Source: a virus
Virus record (IMG/VR): IMGVR_UViG_3300047440_000359
Coordinates: 1 to 45,393 of that record
Strand: one strand, 5' to 3'
Length of the DNA: 45,393 bases
Positions 8,396-16,379 of this stretch are shown piece by piece; within the stretch, counting starts at the first letter, position 1; every line of letters starts with the position of its first letter. Made by a program: the position numbers and the translations under genes. Under the pieces are notes generated by a model. That model was not told where the DNA came from. It was given only the letters and a program-made list of their open reading frames with translations, and did no database searches.

Positions 8396-8944
8396 TTAGG
8401 CGGGGTCGACTGACAGAGTCTCGGTGACGTCGAGGGCGGCGAGAGTGAGGTCCGCGCGTCCGGCGTTGGCGTCGATGCCGGCAAACGGCTGGTCGAACAC
8501 CACGCTCTGGATCGACGCGACGACGCGAATCGCAGCGCCAAAGCGGCGCGCGTTTTTGCCGATCAGCCACTCGCTCGACTCGATCGCATAGGTGCCGTGC
8601 GCCTCCAGGTGGACGGCGCGCAGCCACGCGCAGTACAGCTCGCGCGTCGCCTGGTACTGACTGCGCTCGTCCTCGGCCGCGGTCACATCGACGGCGCTCA
8701 GATCGCAGTAAAACGACTCGGCCAGATTGAGCAGCGGCCGAGGATTGCGCCCCGGGTACTTGGCCGGGAGCACGTCTCCCAGGTCGCCGTTCGGGCCACC
8801 GGGCACCCACACAATGCGGCGCACCGTCTCCACTTGCGCGAACGGCGTGCGCCACCCGAACGCCATGGCGACGTCGAAAGACTCGGCCGCAAAGCGCGCC
8901 GCGACGGCGTCGTAGAGGCGCGGGAGAGCGAGGACGATGGCCAC
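8396..8944 (-). CDS. Tail terminator/neck protein (gp37-like position)
   Basis: The 182-residue protein begins MAIVLALPRLYDAVAARFAAE and contains TPFAQVETVRRIVWVPGG near residues 32-50. It lies between the virion morphogenesis gene and the sheath, where Mu and P2 put the tail terminator or neck protein that caps the tube and meets the head. The overall size and helix-then-sheet pattern fit that group, but I see no decisive motif. It ends just before the AGGAG of the sheath gene. Confidence 0.72.
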   Translation of the reverse strand: MAIVLALPRLYDAVAARFAAESFDVAMAFGWRTPFAQVETVRRIVWVPGGPNGDLGDVLPAKYPGRNPRPLLNLAESFYCDLSAVDVTAAEDERSQYQATRELYCAWLRAVHLEAHGTYAIESSEWLIGKNARRFGAAIRVVASIQSVVFDQPFAGIDANAGRADLTLAALDVTETLSVDPA

Positions 8945-9340
8945 CTACGCCCCCCGCATGTGATCGGTGAAGTGGGCGCAGAGGACGCGCTTGATGCCGT
9001 CCGCCATGCGAGGCGGGAGGCCGCCGGTCGGAATCACGGGCCGATAGATGCCGCCTCGCGCGCGCCCCAGGTGGTGGCGGGCTACGTGGCCCTTGACGCG
9101 CACAAAGACCGTGTTGCCGATCGGCGCCACGAACACAGCGTGCTCCGCCGTGGCCAGCGGCTTGCCGCCGTCCTTACGCAGCTGCCACGGCTTGCCGTCA
9201 GGATCGGTGCCGGCCGCGATCGTGCGCTCGAGCTCGGCGCGCACCGCGTCGGCCGCGTCGGGCGCCGCCTCCACCACAAGCTGGGGCAGCGATTGCAGCC
9301 GCTCGATCATGGCCTCGATCTGTGTGTCGCCCTTAGACAC
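8945..9340 (-). CDS. Phage virion morphogenesis (gpG/gpS-like, tail completion) protein
   Basis: I place the start at the GTG of 9340-9338, one base after the TGA of the upstream gene (131 residues, start VSKGDTQIEAMIERL). An ATG at 9394 in the same frame would overlap the upstream gene by 53 bases and looks less natural. The pattern GTDPDGKPWQLRKDGGKPL near residues 50-68 is the hallmark of the virion morphogenesis family (P2 gpS, Mu gpG), which completes the head-tail joint. It ends directly next to the terminator-like gene. Confidence 0.85.
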   Translation of the reverse strand: MSKGDTQIEAMIERLQSLPQLVVEAAPDAADAVRAELERTIAAGTDPDGKPWQLRKDGGKPLATAEHAVFVAPIGNTVFVRVKGHVARHHLGRARGGIYRPVIPTGGLPPRMADGIKRVLCAHFTDHMRGA

Positions 9341-9341
9341 G

Positions 9342-9824
9342 TCACGTACCTCGACGGCTGCGATCCTCGTAGCGTCCGGCGTCGCGTTGCACATCGCCGC
9401 CCACGTAGGGCGACGCTTCGGAGTAGGCGAGCGGCGCGCTGAGCGCGATGGCCGACCCCGCTTGCGTGTCCGACAGCGGCAGGTCGATCAGCCCAAGCTG
9501 ACTGTCTGCGGCCGCCTTGACCTCGTCCTCGGCCGAGGTCTTGTCCTCGGCAAAGAGCGTCTGTTGCGCGTCGTCGGGATCGACGCCGAGCCTCAGGTAC
9601 GCGCGGTAGGTCGTGATCCGCGCCACCCACGCACGGACGGCCTCCGGGTAGGGCGCCGTGAAAGGCACCCGGTACCGCTTGGCCAGATACATATCGACCC
9701 ACCGCGACACCTGCTCGAGCTGCGACGCGACAAAGCCAGGCTGCACGGCTTCGAGCGCGTCGACCTTCACGCCCGCCATGAGCGAGCGCGCCCGGAACTC
9801 AGCAAGTGTCAGATAGGCAGACAT
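9342..9824 (-). CDS. Neck protein, DUF1320 (Mu gp36-like)
   Basis: The 160-residue protein begins MSAYLTLAEFRARSLMAG and contains QLEQVSRWVDMYLAKRYRVP, a motif of the DUF1320/gp36 group (a short helical head-completion protein of Mu-like phages). It lies directly downstream of the capsid gene, as gp36 does in Mu. It probably forms part of the connector ring between portal and tail. Confidence 0.85.
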   Translation of the reverse strand: MSAYLTLAEFRARSLMAGVKVDALEAVQPGFVASQLEQVSRWVDMYLAKRYRVPFTAPYPEAVRAWVARITTYRAYLRLGVDPDDAQQTLFAEDKTSAEDEVKAAADSQLGLIDLPLSDTQAGSAIALSAPLAYSEASPYVGGDVQRDAGRYEDRSRRGT

Positions 9825-9828
9825 GGCC

Positions 9829-10842
9829 TTAGGACGCCTTGACCTTGACGAGCAAGTACGGGTGACCCGGACTCACCACGTTGCGGCCCTTGCAGTGCCA
9901 CTCGAGCTCGTCGCGTCGATCGAGTTCGGCTTGCGTCTGCACGCCGTAGTAGTTGATGTGGAAGGGCTCGCGCTCGGTGTAGATGAGCGCGCCGAGGCGC
10001 GACGTTGCTGCCTGCTCGAGGACCACGAAATAGGTCGTGTCGTTCTCGAAACCGCCCAGCTCGTACGCTTGGATCGCCTGGCTGAAGCCAAGCGTGTTCA
10101 TGTACCCGTCCACGTCTGCCGCGCCGGCGCCCCCGCCCGCTGCGACAGGCAGATACTTGGCGGACAGCAAGAGCGACACGCGCGGGTACATGCGCGGCGA
10201 GCACAGGATCGCTTTCGGTCGCAAGAACCGCGGCGTAACGCCGTTGGGCATCTTGACCGATGCGATCTGCCCGTACAGCTTGCTCAGGTTTTGAAACGCC
10301 GCCTCGAACTGAACCGTGTCGTCGATCGCGTAGCCCGCTCCGGTGAGCAGGTTGCTGTACGTGCCGGCGCTGTCTTTGAACGGGTTGACCGGGTGGTTCG
10401 TCGCGAAGAAGGGCTTTTGATCGTACCCTGTGACGGCGGCCGTGTGCGCCGTCTTGAGGAGGTTGGCGACCTGCTCTTGCGGCCAATACGACATGTACGC
10501 GCCGATATCTGTCGACCACGCCGCCGCGAGATCGATCCCGCCGCCGTCCGTGTCCTCCAGCTGGAAGCGGCTGAGCTTGAGACCAGCGCCTGCCGCACGG
10601 ACCTCGAGCTCGGTGTAAGTGGACACGAGGTCGTCGAAGGCGATGTTCCCGCCCTTGCCCTGATCTTTGATCTGAGCGGTGGACAGCAGCCAGGTGATGA
10701 TGTCGCGTCGCGCGCCCGTGGTCCGCGTCCGCGTGATCGACTGCCACCACATCTCGGCGGTGAGCCGTGAGTATTCGGACTCGGTGAGGATTTCCATCCT
10801 CGACTCAAGGTCGAGCAGAAACGATGGTGTTAGAGCGCCCAT
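9829..10842 (-). CDS. Major capsid protein (Mu gpT-like)
   Basis: The 337-residue protein opens MGALTPSFLLDLESRMEILTE and has TDIGAYMSYWPQEQVANLL and KPFFATNHPVNPFKDSAGTY in its first half, all typical of Mu-like major head subunits (gpT, an HK97-fold protein). There is no obvious N-terminal scaffold segment, in line with a separate scaffold encoded at 11612-12304. Its gene is four bases upstream of the DUF1320 gene. The capsid protein forms the icosahedral shell. Confidence 0.93.
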   Translation of the reverse strand: MGALTPSFLLDLESRMEILTESEYSRLTAEMWWQSITRTRTTGARRDIITWLLSTAQIKDQGKGGNIAFDDLVSTYTELEVRAAGAGLKLSRFQLEDTDGGGIDLAAAWSTDIGAYMSYWPQEQVANLLKTAHTAAVTGYDQKPFFATNHPVNPFKDSAGTYSNLLTGAGYAIDDTVQFEAAFQNLSKLYGQIASVKMPNGVTPRFLRPKAILCSPRMYPRVSLLLSAKYLPVAAGGGAGAADVDGYMNTLGFSQAIQAYELGGFENDTTYFVVLEQAATSRLGALIYTEREPFHINYYGVQTQAELDRRDELEWHCKGRNVVSPGHPYLLVKVKAS

Positions 10843-10876
10843 TGTGCAGACCTACCCTTTCCAGCGGACGCCCTTG

Positions 10877-11611
10877 TCACGGGCTCACGTATGCGTTGGC
10901 GGACCACTTGCCGTTGAGAGACACGGCGATCACCAGGTGGCGCTTGCTCGCCGTAAGTGCCGTCGTGAGGTTCACGGCGCCGGCCGCGTCGCGGTACTGG
11001 ACCGTGTGGGCGTTCTTGACGCCGTCGGCCACGAAGTAGAGGCGGGTGCCATCCTTCGCAGCAGCGGGCAGCGTGACCGTGCTCGCGCCGGTGGTGGTCG
11101 GCACATCGAACACCTGATCGGATGGTTGGCCGGCCGGGATGATCAGGTCGCCGGACGCGTAGGCGGGAGACGTGCCGTTCGAGGCGCCGCCGAACACCTG
11201 GGCGAGCTTTTGGACAGCAACGCCCTTGACCGAGTCGACGTCCCACACGCGACCGGCGACAGCGAGGCCGGCGGCCGCAGACGTGACCGTCTGATCGTCG
11301 AGCAGGTAGCAGAGCTGTCCGCGCTGCGTGAGGAGCACGGGAGACGCCGTGTCGTTCTCGAGCCACTCGACTTCGATCTCGATTTCGAGGTTGACGTTGA
11401 CCGGCTTCTCGACGCTCGAAGCGTCGATGTCCTCGTCGAACTTGCCGATGTGCAGCAGACCTTGACCGGCCGCCGCGGGCCGGACCTTGCCCGTCGACAG
11501 GTCGATCACGGCGCGGCCATTCTTGAACGCCTTGGTCGTGGCCGTGAGCGGGAACAGGTGGTGCGTCCAGCGCTCGTGAGAGGACTGACGCGAGCGGACG
11601 AGGGCGGTCAT
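10877..11611 (-). CDS. Head decoration / capsid cement protein
   Basis: The 244-residue protein has KNGRAVIDLSTGKVRPAA near residues 30-48 and a Gly/Ala/Thr-rich beta pattern, like DUF2190-type cement proteins made just before the capsid gene. Residues 150-244 form a second beta-rich domain (TLPAAAKDGTRLYFVADG) like small surface domains of other decoration proteins. I infer that it binds the outside of the capsid. It starts immediately upstream of (one base apart from) the protease/scaffold gene's stop. Confidence 0.75.
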   Translation of the reverse strand: MTALVRSRQSSHERWTHHLFPLTATTKAFKNGRAVIDLSTGKVRPAAAGQGLLHIGKFDEDIDASSVEKPVNVNLEIEIEVEWLENDTASPVLLTQRGQLCYLLDDQTVTSAAAGLAVAGRVWDVDSVKGVAVQKLAQVFGGASNGTSPAYASGDLIIPAGQPSDQVFDVPTTTGASTVTLPAAAKDGTRLYFVADGVKNAHTVQYRDAAGAVNLTTALTASKRHLVIAVSLNGKWSANAYVSP

Positions 11612-12304
11612 TTACACAGCTCCTTTCGAGGCAGCGGCCGACTTGAGCACCGCAGCACGTGCCGCCTCAGGCGACAGCACGCCGAACGATTTCTTGTTGC
11701 CGGCCTTCGTGATCGCGCCGCCGACGCGACCGCTGAACGCTGCGTCCAGCTCAGCCGAGCGCTCGCTCGGGACGGGCTCACCGTCACCCTGCCCAGCACC
11801 GCGCACGGCACCCGGCGTCACGGACGCGCCGCGCGCGTTGGCCTTGCTCGGCTTGATCGCGCCGATGATCTTCTTCACCTTCGCGATCGGCGTGTCGGCG
11901 AGCGCCGTCACGAGCTCGGGCGCGAGGTCCGGCCGTGAGGCGAACAGCGCCTTGCGCTCCTCGGCCACCCGCTCGTTTTCATACTTGGACAGCTTGGCGG
12001 ACAGCGCCTGTACCTGCGCGGCGAGCGCTGTGTCCGTCGAGGCCGCGCGCGCAGCCTCGGGCTCGTCGCCCTTCTTCTTTTCGTCGTCCTCGTCGGGCTC
12101 CTCGTCCTCGGCCTTGTCGTCCCCGCTCTCCTCGTCGTCGTCACCGCCATCGGCGGCATCGAGCGCGGCGAGGGCCTTCTTGGCCTTGGCGGCGTCGTCC
12201 TTGTCGTCACTCCCGGCAGCCTTCTCCAGCGCAGCGCGCGCAGCGTCTAGATCCTCGCCAGCCTTGGGGGCCTCGGCGCTCGGTGTTTCTGCTCTCGCTC
12301 CCAT
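11612..12304 (-). CDS. Nested scaffold protein (internal in-frame start in the protease gene)
   Basis: An in-frame ATG at 12304-12302 (codon 253 of the protease gene) is preceded by GAGGAG with about six bases between, a far better ribosome site than chance. The 230-residue product would start MGARAETPSAEAPKAGEDL and comprise the acidic linker and helical scaffold only. The same nested design is known for lambda Nu3 and Mu gpZ. Free scaffold would fill the procapsid and be removed by the protease. Confidence 0.7.
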   Translation of the reverse strand: MGARAETPSAEAPKAGEDLDAARAALEKAAGSDDKDDAAKAKKALAALDAADGGDDDEESGDDKAEDEEPDEDDEKKKGDEPEAARAASTDTALAAQVQALSAKLSKYENERVAEERKALFASRPDLAPELVTALADTPIAKVKKIIGAIKPSKANARGASVTPGAVRGAGQGDGEPVPSERSAELDAAFSGRVGGAITKAGNKKSFGVLSPEAARAAVLKSAAASKGAV

Positions 12305-13060
12305 GGCTGGCTCCTCACCGCTCGCAAGTTGGGCGAGCAGATCATCAAAAGACATCACTTGATCCGCGAGGCCGGCGGCAATGGCCGCGTCCCCGTGAAA
12401 CACCTCGGCCTGTAGGCCCCGGATTGCCTCGGCCGTGGGCGGCCGGAACTCGGCGACGAGCTCGAAGAACACGGCGGCAAGCGAGTCGACGCGCTGCTGC
12501 GCGCTGGCCAGCTCGGCCTCGGTCAGCGGCTCGTGCGGGTGACGGTCTGCCTTGCGATCGCCGCTGGTCGTGAGCGCGTAGCTAATGCCGCTCGCTGCAT
12601 CCAAGCGCGTCGCATCAATGCGCGACTCGATGATACCGATCGAGCCCACGAAAGCAGACTGCGCCACCACGATGCGCGCGGCGACACACGCGAGCGCGTA
12701 TGCGGCGCTGCAAGCTTCGCCGTCCACGTATGCCGTGAGCGTCTTGCCGGCCGCCTCGACACGCTTGCGTATCGAACGCGCCGTGTCGAGCATTCCATAG
12801 ACCTCACCTCCGGGTGAGTCGATACGCAGCACCACGTGCTTGGCGGGCGACGCGCACGCGGCCTCGACGCGTTCGCGGATGCCCTCGTACGAGTCGCACC
12901 AAAAGCCGGCGCGTTGCTCGAGTGGTCCGCGCACCGTCACGATCGCGGCGTTGCCGATCACCTTCGCGGGGTCTTTGGGCGCCTCGCGAAACGTCACCGT
13001 GAACGCGCGCGGGTTGATCGCGAGCAAGCCGAGGCGCTCGTATTTGTGAAGCGCGCTCAT
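11612..13060 (-). CDS. Head maturation protease (S49/SppA family) with scaffold domain
   Basis: The ATG at 13060 overlaps the portal TGA. The 482-residue product has an S49 peptidase domain (about residues 35-245): RIDSPGGEVYGM at 79-90, the candidate catalytic Ser118 in GEACSAAYA, and Lys170 in SGDRKADR. From about residue 253 on comes an acidic, low-complexity linker (Asp/Glu runs near 310-345) followed by a helical scaffold-like region with KYENERVAEERKALF. This layout matches lambda C/Nu3 and Mu I/Z: the protease trims head proteins while the C-terminal part guides shell assembly and is then cut up. Confidence 0.93.
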   Translation of the reverse strand: MSALHKYERLGLLAINPRAFTVTFREAPKDPAKVIGNAAIVTVRGPLEQRAGFWCDSYEGIRERVEAACASPAKHVVLRIDSPGGEVYGMLDTARSIRKRVEAAGKTLTAYVDGEACSAAYALACVAARIVVAQSAFVGSIGIIESRIDATRLDAASGISYALTTSGDRKADRHPHEPLTEAELASAQQRVDSLAAVFFELVAEFRPPTAEAIRGLQAEVFHGDAAIAAGLADQVMSFDDLLAQLASGEEPAMGARAETPSAEAPKAGEDLDAARAALEKAAGSDDKDDAAKAKKALAALDAADGGDDDEESGDDKAEDEEPDEDDEKKKGDEPEAARAASTDTALAAQVQALSAKLSKYENERVAEERKALFASRPDLAPELVTALADTPIAKVKKIIGAIKPSKANARGASVTPGAVRGAGQGDGEPVPSERSAELDAAFSGRVGGAITKAGNKKSFGVLSPEAARAAVLKSAAASKGAV

Positions 13061-14436
13061 GCGGCCTCCCGCTCGATGTTGGCGGGCTGCGGTTCGACCA
13101 GCGCTACCTTGATGTCGGCCTGGCCGTCGCCGTTCTGGTCGCCCTCGACGGGGACGCCGAACTGCTGACAAACCTTCGCGATGTCCAGCTGGACGCCGTG
13201 GGCGGCGAGCGCCTCCGTGAGCTGCGTGATCGCCTGTGCCGCCGTGAGCAGCGACTGCGCGCCCGCGTTGCGATCTTTGGGTGGTGTGACGTCCCACTCC
13301 ACCACGGCGCACTCATCGAGCGCGGACTCGCCGAACGTGTCGAGCACCCAAGGCGGGATCCCCTGCGTGTTGATCGTGAACGCGAGGCCGTCCGCCGTGG
13401 CTTTGATCAGGTCGGCTCGAATGCTCTTGTGGATGTCCGAGTTCTGAAAGCCCGCGCCGCCGTCCGTGGTCACGGTCTGCCCCGCGACTGCAATGATCAT
13501 CTCCGAGTTCTGATCGGCGATCGTCTTACAGAACGAATCGTACCCTCGGCCGTTGGACTCGATCAGCTTGATGTCGTAGCCGGGGGTGAGACCAAAGACG
13601 GTGTTGATGCCCCACCGCAGCACGTTCTCGAAGTGGCCTTGCTTCTGCGCTTCACCCGCCCCTTGCGGCGAGATGGCCACGCGCGCCGGGTTGGCGAGCT
13701 TCGCCTCCCAGTTGTCTTTGTGCAGCGCCGCGTGCTCCTTGCGCACGAACGCGCGCCCAATGCAGCGCCACAGGCCGTGTTGCCACGGCGTCATGCGGCC
13801 GCCGGGCACGTGTAAGATCCAGCGGCCATCACCCGGCGTGATCGGGATGGGGCCGCCGACGCTGATGAAGTACCAGCGGTTCTCACTCCACCGGTACTGC
13901 AGGAACGCCGGATCGAGCCGGACGAGCACCGGGTGCGGCCGGCCCTCGACAGGCACAAGCTCGGCCACGCCGACGCCGAGAAGCTCCCCGTCCGCGGCAA
14001 GCAGCGCGAGCTCGGCAGGGGGGAACATCTCGTCAAACGCAGAGCGCACGTTGTCGTGGCCGAGCTCGAGCGCCGCAATCTGATCGGCTGGCCCGCGGAA
14101 GCTCTTCGGCAGACGCACCAGGCCGCCCGTGCGCGTCGACAGCACGCCAGCGAGCACGCCGTCCTTGCGCGCCGAGCGCATGATCTTGGCGGCCCAGCTC
14201 AAGTCCCCGTTGTCGGCGGCGAGCTCGGCCGTCTCGAGGTCGCTCATGTACCAGCGCGTGATCGACTGGGGCAACGGCTGCAGCTGCCCGCCGAGCGAGC
14301 GCCGGAGTCGGTCGACAATCGCCTCGCTCACGTGCCCGCCGGTAAAGTCGCCGCTTGGTCTCTCGTACGCCGAGATGCCGAGTAGCGCCGACGTCGCGCG
14401 CCTGAGTATGTCGCCCACTGCCACGGCGCCATTCAA
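13057..14436 (-). CDS. Portal protein (DUF935, Mu gp29-like)
   Basis: The 459-residue protein has the DUF935 pattern: ITRWYMSDLETAELAADNGD near residue 60, RPHPVLVRLDPAFLQYRW in the middle, GMTPWQHG-like RMTPWQHGLWRCIGRAFVRK, and the helical part with IIAVAGQTVTTDGGAG. Twelve copies form the ring through which DNA enters and leaves. It is the gene upstream of the protease and overlaps it by ATGA. The Mu gp30 (SPP1 gp7-like) minor head gene that often follows is absent here. The base at 14437-14460 is a short spacer after the small HTH gene. Confidence 0.9.
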   Translation of the reverse strand: MNGAVAVGDILRRATSALLGISAYERPSGDFTGGHVSEAIVDRLRRSLGGQLQPLPQSITRWYMSDLETAELAADNGDLSWAAKIMRSARKDGVLAGVLSTRTGGLVRLPKSFRGPADQIAALELGHDNVRSAFDEMFPPAELALLAADGELLGVGVAELVPVEGRPHPVLVRLDPAFLQYRWSENRWYFISVGGPIPITPGDGRWILHVPGGRMTPWQHGLWRCIGRAFVRKEHAALHKDNWEAKLANPARVAISPQGAGEAQKQGHFENVLRWGINTVFGLTPGYDIKLIESNGRGYDSFCKTIADQNSEMIIAVAGQTVTTDGGAGFQNSDIHKSIRADLIKATADGLAFTINTQGIPPWVLDTFGESALDECAVVEWDVTPPKDRNAGAQSLLTAAQAITQLTEALAAHGVQLDIAKVCQQFGVPVEGDQNGDGQADIKVALVEPQPANIEREAA

Positions 14437-14460
14437 GGCGTCCGCGTTTTGGACCGTGAG

Positions 14461-14688
14461 TTAGTGCCGCTCTGTGCGCATCGCTGGACGCTGGACGGCT
14501 TGCGTCCACAGCGCGGCGGGGATCCCGCAATGAAGCTCCAGCAGACGGCGCGCGCACGGGGACGGCACGAGCACCCCGGCACGCCAGCGGCTCACGGACA
14601 TCTCGCTCACGTGGCAGCGCAGCGCGACCTCGCGCGCCGGCATGATCTGCAGGATTGCGAGCAAGTAGCGCCGGCCTGCGCTGGTCAC
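14461..14688 (-). CDS. Small helix-turn-helix protein between terminase and portal
   Basis: I place the start at the GTG of 14688-14686, which overlaps the terminase TGA as GTGA; the open frame further upstream shadows the terminase gene. The 75-residue protein is a single HTH domain: REVALRCHVSEMSVSRWRAG then PCARRLLELHCGIPAALW. The same spacing of residues occurs in the N-terminal domain of the small terminase candidate (VVSNWRVGANIPSDTQRERL, ELYAIPVASW), so the two look related. It could bind the packaging site or regulate late genes; neither is shown. Confidence 0.75.
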   Translation of the reverse strand: MTSAGRRYLLAILQIMPAREVALRCHVSEMSVSRWRAGVLVPSPCARRLLELHCGIPAALWTQAVQRPAMRTERH

Positions 14689-16379
14689 CGCCGCTCCCAG
14701 GCCGCCGCGCCAGCGTACGGGTCGAGCCCGCCGGCGCGCGCGCTGTAGTAGTCGACGGCGGCGGCCTGCTGGCCGTTGTCGTTGTCGGCGTAGGTCTCCC
14801 GCAGACTCAGCGGCTCCCAGCAGCACAGGCAGATCGCGTCATAGCGATCGGGCGAGCGGCCGATCAGCTTGCGCACGGTGAGCTTGTCCGTGACCTTCTG
14901 CTTGCCGTCGGCCCGCTGCTTCCACTCCATCGTGTGCAGTTCCTTGGCGAGCTTGACGTCCGACGGAATGGCGCCCCCTGCCTCGAACCACGCGGCAAGC
15001 GATGCCGTGAGCGCGTCGCGCATGCGATCGTAGATCTCGGGCTGGCGCATGCTCTTGTCGGACGCTCGAACGCGCACGGCCTCGAACGCGCCGGGATGGT
15101 CCTCGGCATAGCCACGAATCGCGCTCCACACTTTGGCGCCGACGCTGCCCTCACTGTCGACCACCGCCACGGGCGTCTCGCGCGGGAGCTTGTGTTTGCT
15201 GATCAGCATGAGCAGCAGCGACAGATGCTGCGCCTCGTTCAACCCCTGCCGCGGCACGAGCTCGAGCACGCGTAGGCCGCGCCGGATCGCAAACACGGTG
15301 TCGTCGCCGGAGCCGGACTCGCCCGCGGGGTCGCAGCCGATGTAGAGGCGCCCCTCCGCCGGCGCATCCTGCCACCTGGCCTCGGCCTGGCCGATGGCGT
15401 GGACCGAGAAGATCTTGCCCTGCTCGTGCTCAGCGTGGAGGCCCTTGACGCGCACGACGTAAAGCGGGCTCTTCTCGCCCCACTCGTCTTTCTTCTCCTC
15501 GACCCACTCTCGCGTTGCGAGGCCAGGCACGAGCGCTTGCCCGCTCATGACGTTGGGCGTCTCCTCGGAGCTCACGGTGAGCGTCTTCCAGAAGCGGCTC
15601 TTGCTGTTGAACGCGTCGTAAAACGTGCCCTGGTTTTGCGTCGGGTTCGAGAACAGCACGAGCCGCGCGTTGCCGGCGCGGTTGCCCTCGATCGCGTTGA
15701 AAATGAGTTCTGCGATGCCGCTGGCCTCGTCGCCGAGGTAGAGCACGTGCGCGCCCGAGATGCCGGCGACCGCCTCGGCTTGCTTGGCCGTGAAGCCGAC
15801 GATCTCGCGAAAGTCGTCGCCCAGCGCCTTGAAGCCTGAGCGCGCCGTCTCGGCCAGGTCGCCGAGGATGAGCGTCGAGTGCGGGCAGGGGCGGGCGACG
15901 CGTAGGCCCCGGTCCTTGGCCTCGGCCGCCTTGCACGCCACGCACTTGCCCGACGTGGCGCGCATCATGCGGATCTCGCGCCACAGGATCTCGTCGACCT
16001 GCCGGCTGGTCGTGGAGGTCATCACCACGCGCGCGTTCTCCCACGAGCAGTAAAACCACAGGGCGAGGATGGCAGCACAGTTGCTCTTGCCGATCTTGTG
16101 GCCCGAGCGCACCGCGACGCGCATGTTGTCGCGCACCGCCTCGAGGATCTCGATCTGCTTACTCCACGGCTCGACGCCGAGGACCTCGCGGGCGAATGCC
16201 ACCGGGTCGTGCTGGTAGTGGGGCGAGGGGAACTGCAGACCACGCGCGGCGGCGAGCTCGGGCACCAGGTAGTGGTAGAGGTCGGACACGATGCTCAGGC
16301 GCTCGTTGGGGCTCACCGTGCCCTTGCGCGGCCGGCCCATGCGCTTCTGTGTCTCGTGCGCGTTCGAGGTCGTGGGCAT
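14685..16379 (-). CDS. Terminase large subunit
   Basis: The 564-residue protein has the packaging ATPase motifs: Walker A RSGHKIGKS (91-99), Walker B HVLYLGDEAS (211-220, Asp217 and Glu218), and coupling motif FSNPTQNQGT near 243-252. The nuclease half shows Asp350 in YIGCDPAG, Asp408/Glu410 in VVDSEGS, and a late Asp in SPDRYDAI. A Cys146/Cys149/Cys165/His167 cluster between Walker A and B could bind zinc and is unusual. TerL pumps DNA into the capsid and cuts it. It lies between the small terminase candidate and the portal. Confidence 0.95.
   Translation of the reverse strand: MPTTSNAHETQKRMGRPRKGTVSPNERLSIVSDLYHYLVPELAAARGLQFPSPHYQHDPVAFAREVLGVEPWSKQIEILEAVRDNMRVAVRSGHKIGKSNCAAILALWFYCSWENARVVMTSTTSRQVDEILWREIRMMRATSGKCVACKAAEAKDRGLRVARPCPHSTLILGDLAETARSGFKALGDDFREIVGFTAKQAEAVAGISGAHVLYLGDEASGIAELIFNAIEGNRAGNARLVLFSNPTQNQGTFYDAFNSKSRFWKTLTVSSEETPNVMSGQALVPGLATREWVEEKKDEWGEKSPLYVVRVKGLHAEHEQGKIFSVHAIGQAEARWQDAPAEGRLYIGCDPAGESGSGDDTVFAIRRGLRVLELVPRQGLNEAQHLSLLLMLISKHKLPRETPVAVVDSEGSVGAKVWSAIRGYAEDHPGAFEAVRVRASDKSMRQPEIYDRMRDALTASLAAWFEAGGAIPSDVKLAKELHTMEWKQRADGKQKVTDKLTVRKLIGRSPDRYDAICLCCWEPLSLRETYADNDNGQQAAAVDYYSARAGGLDPYAGAAAWERR

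Noticed and set aside
6556-8427. A 623-residue open frame on the plus strand across tube and sheath genes
   Set aside because: Its sequence is Arg/Asp/Glu-rich low-complexity typical of antisense of G+C-rich genes, and the minus-strand sheath is well supported.
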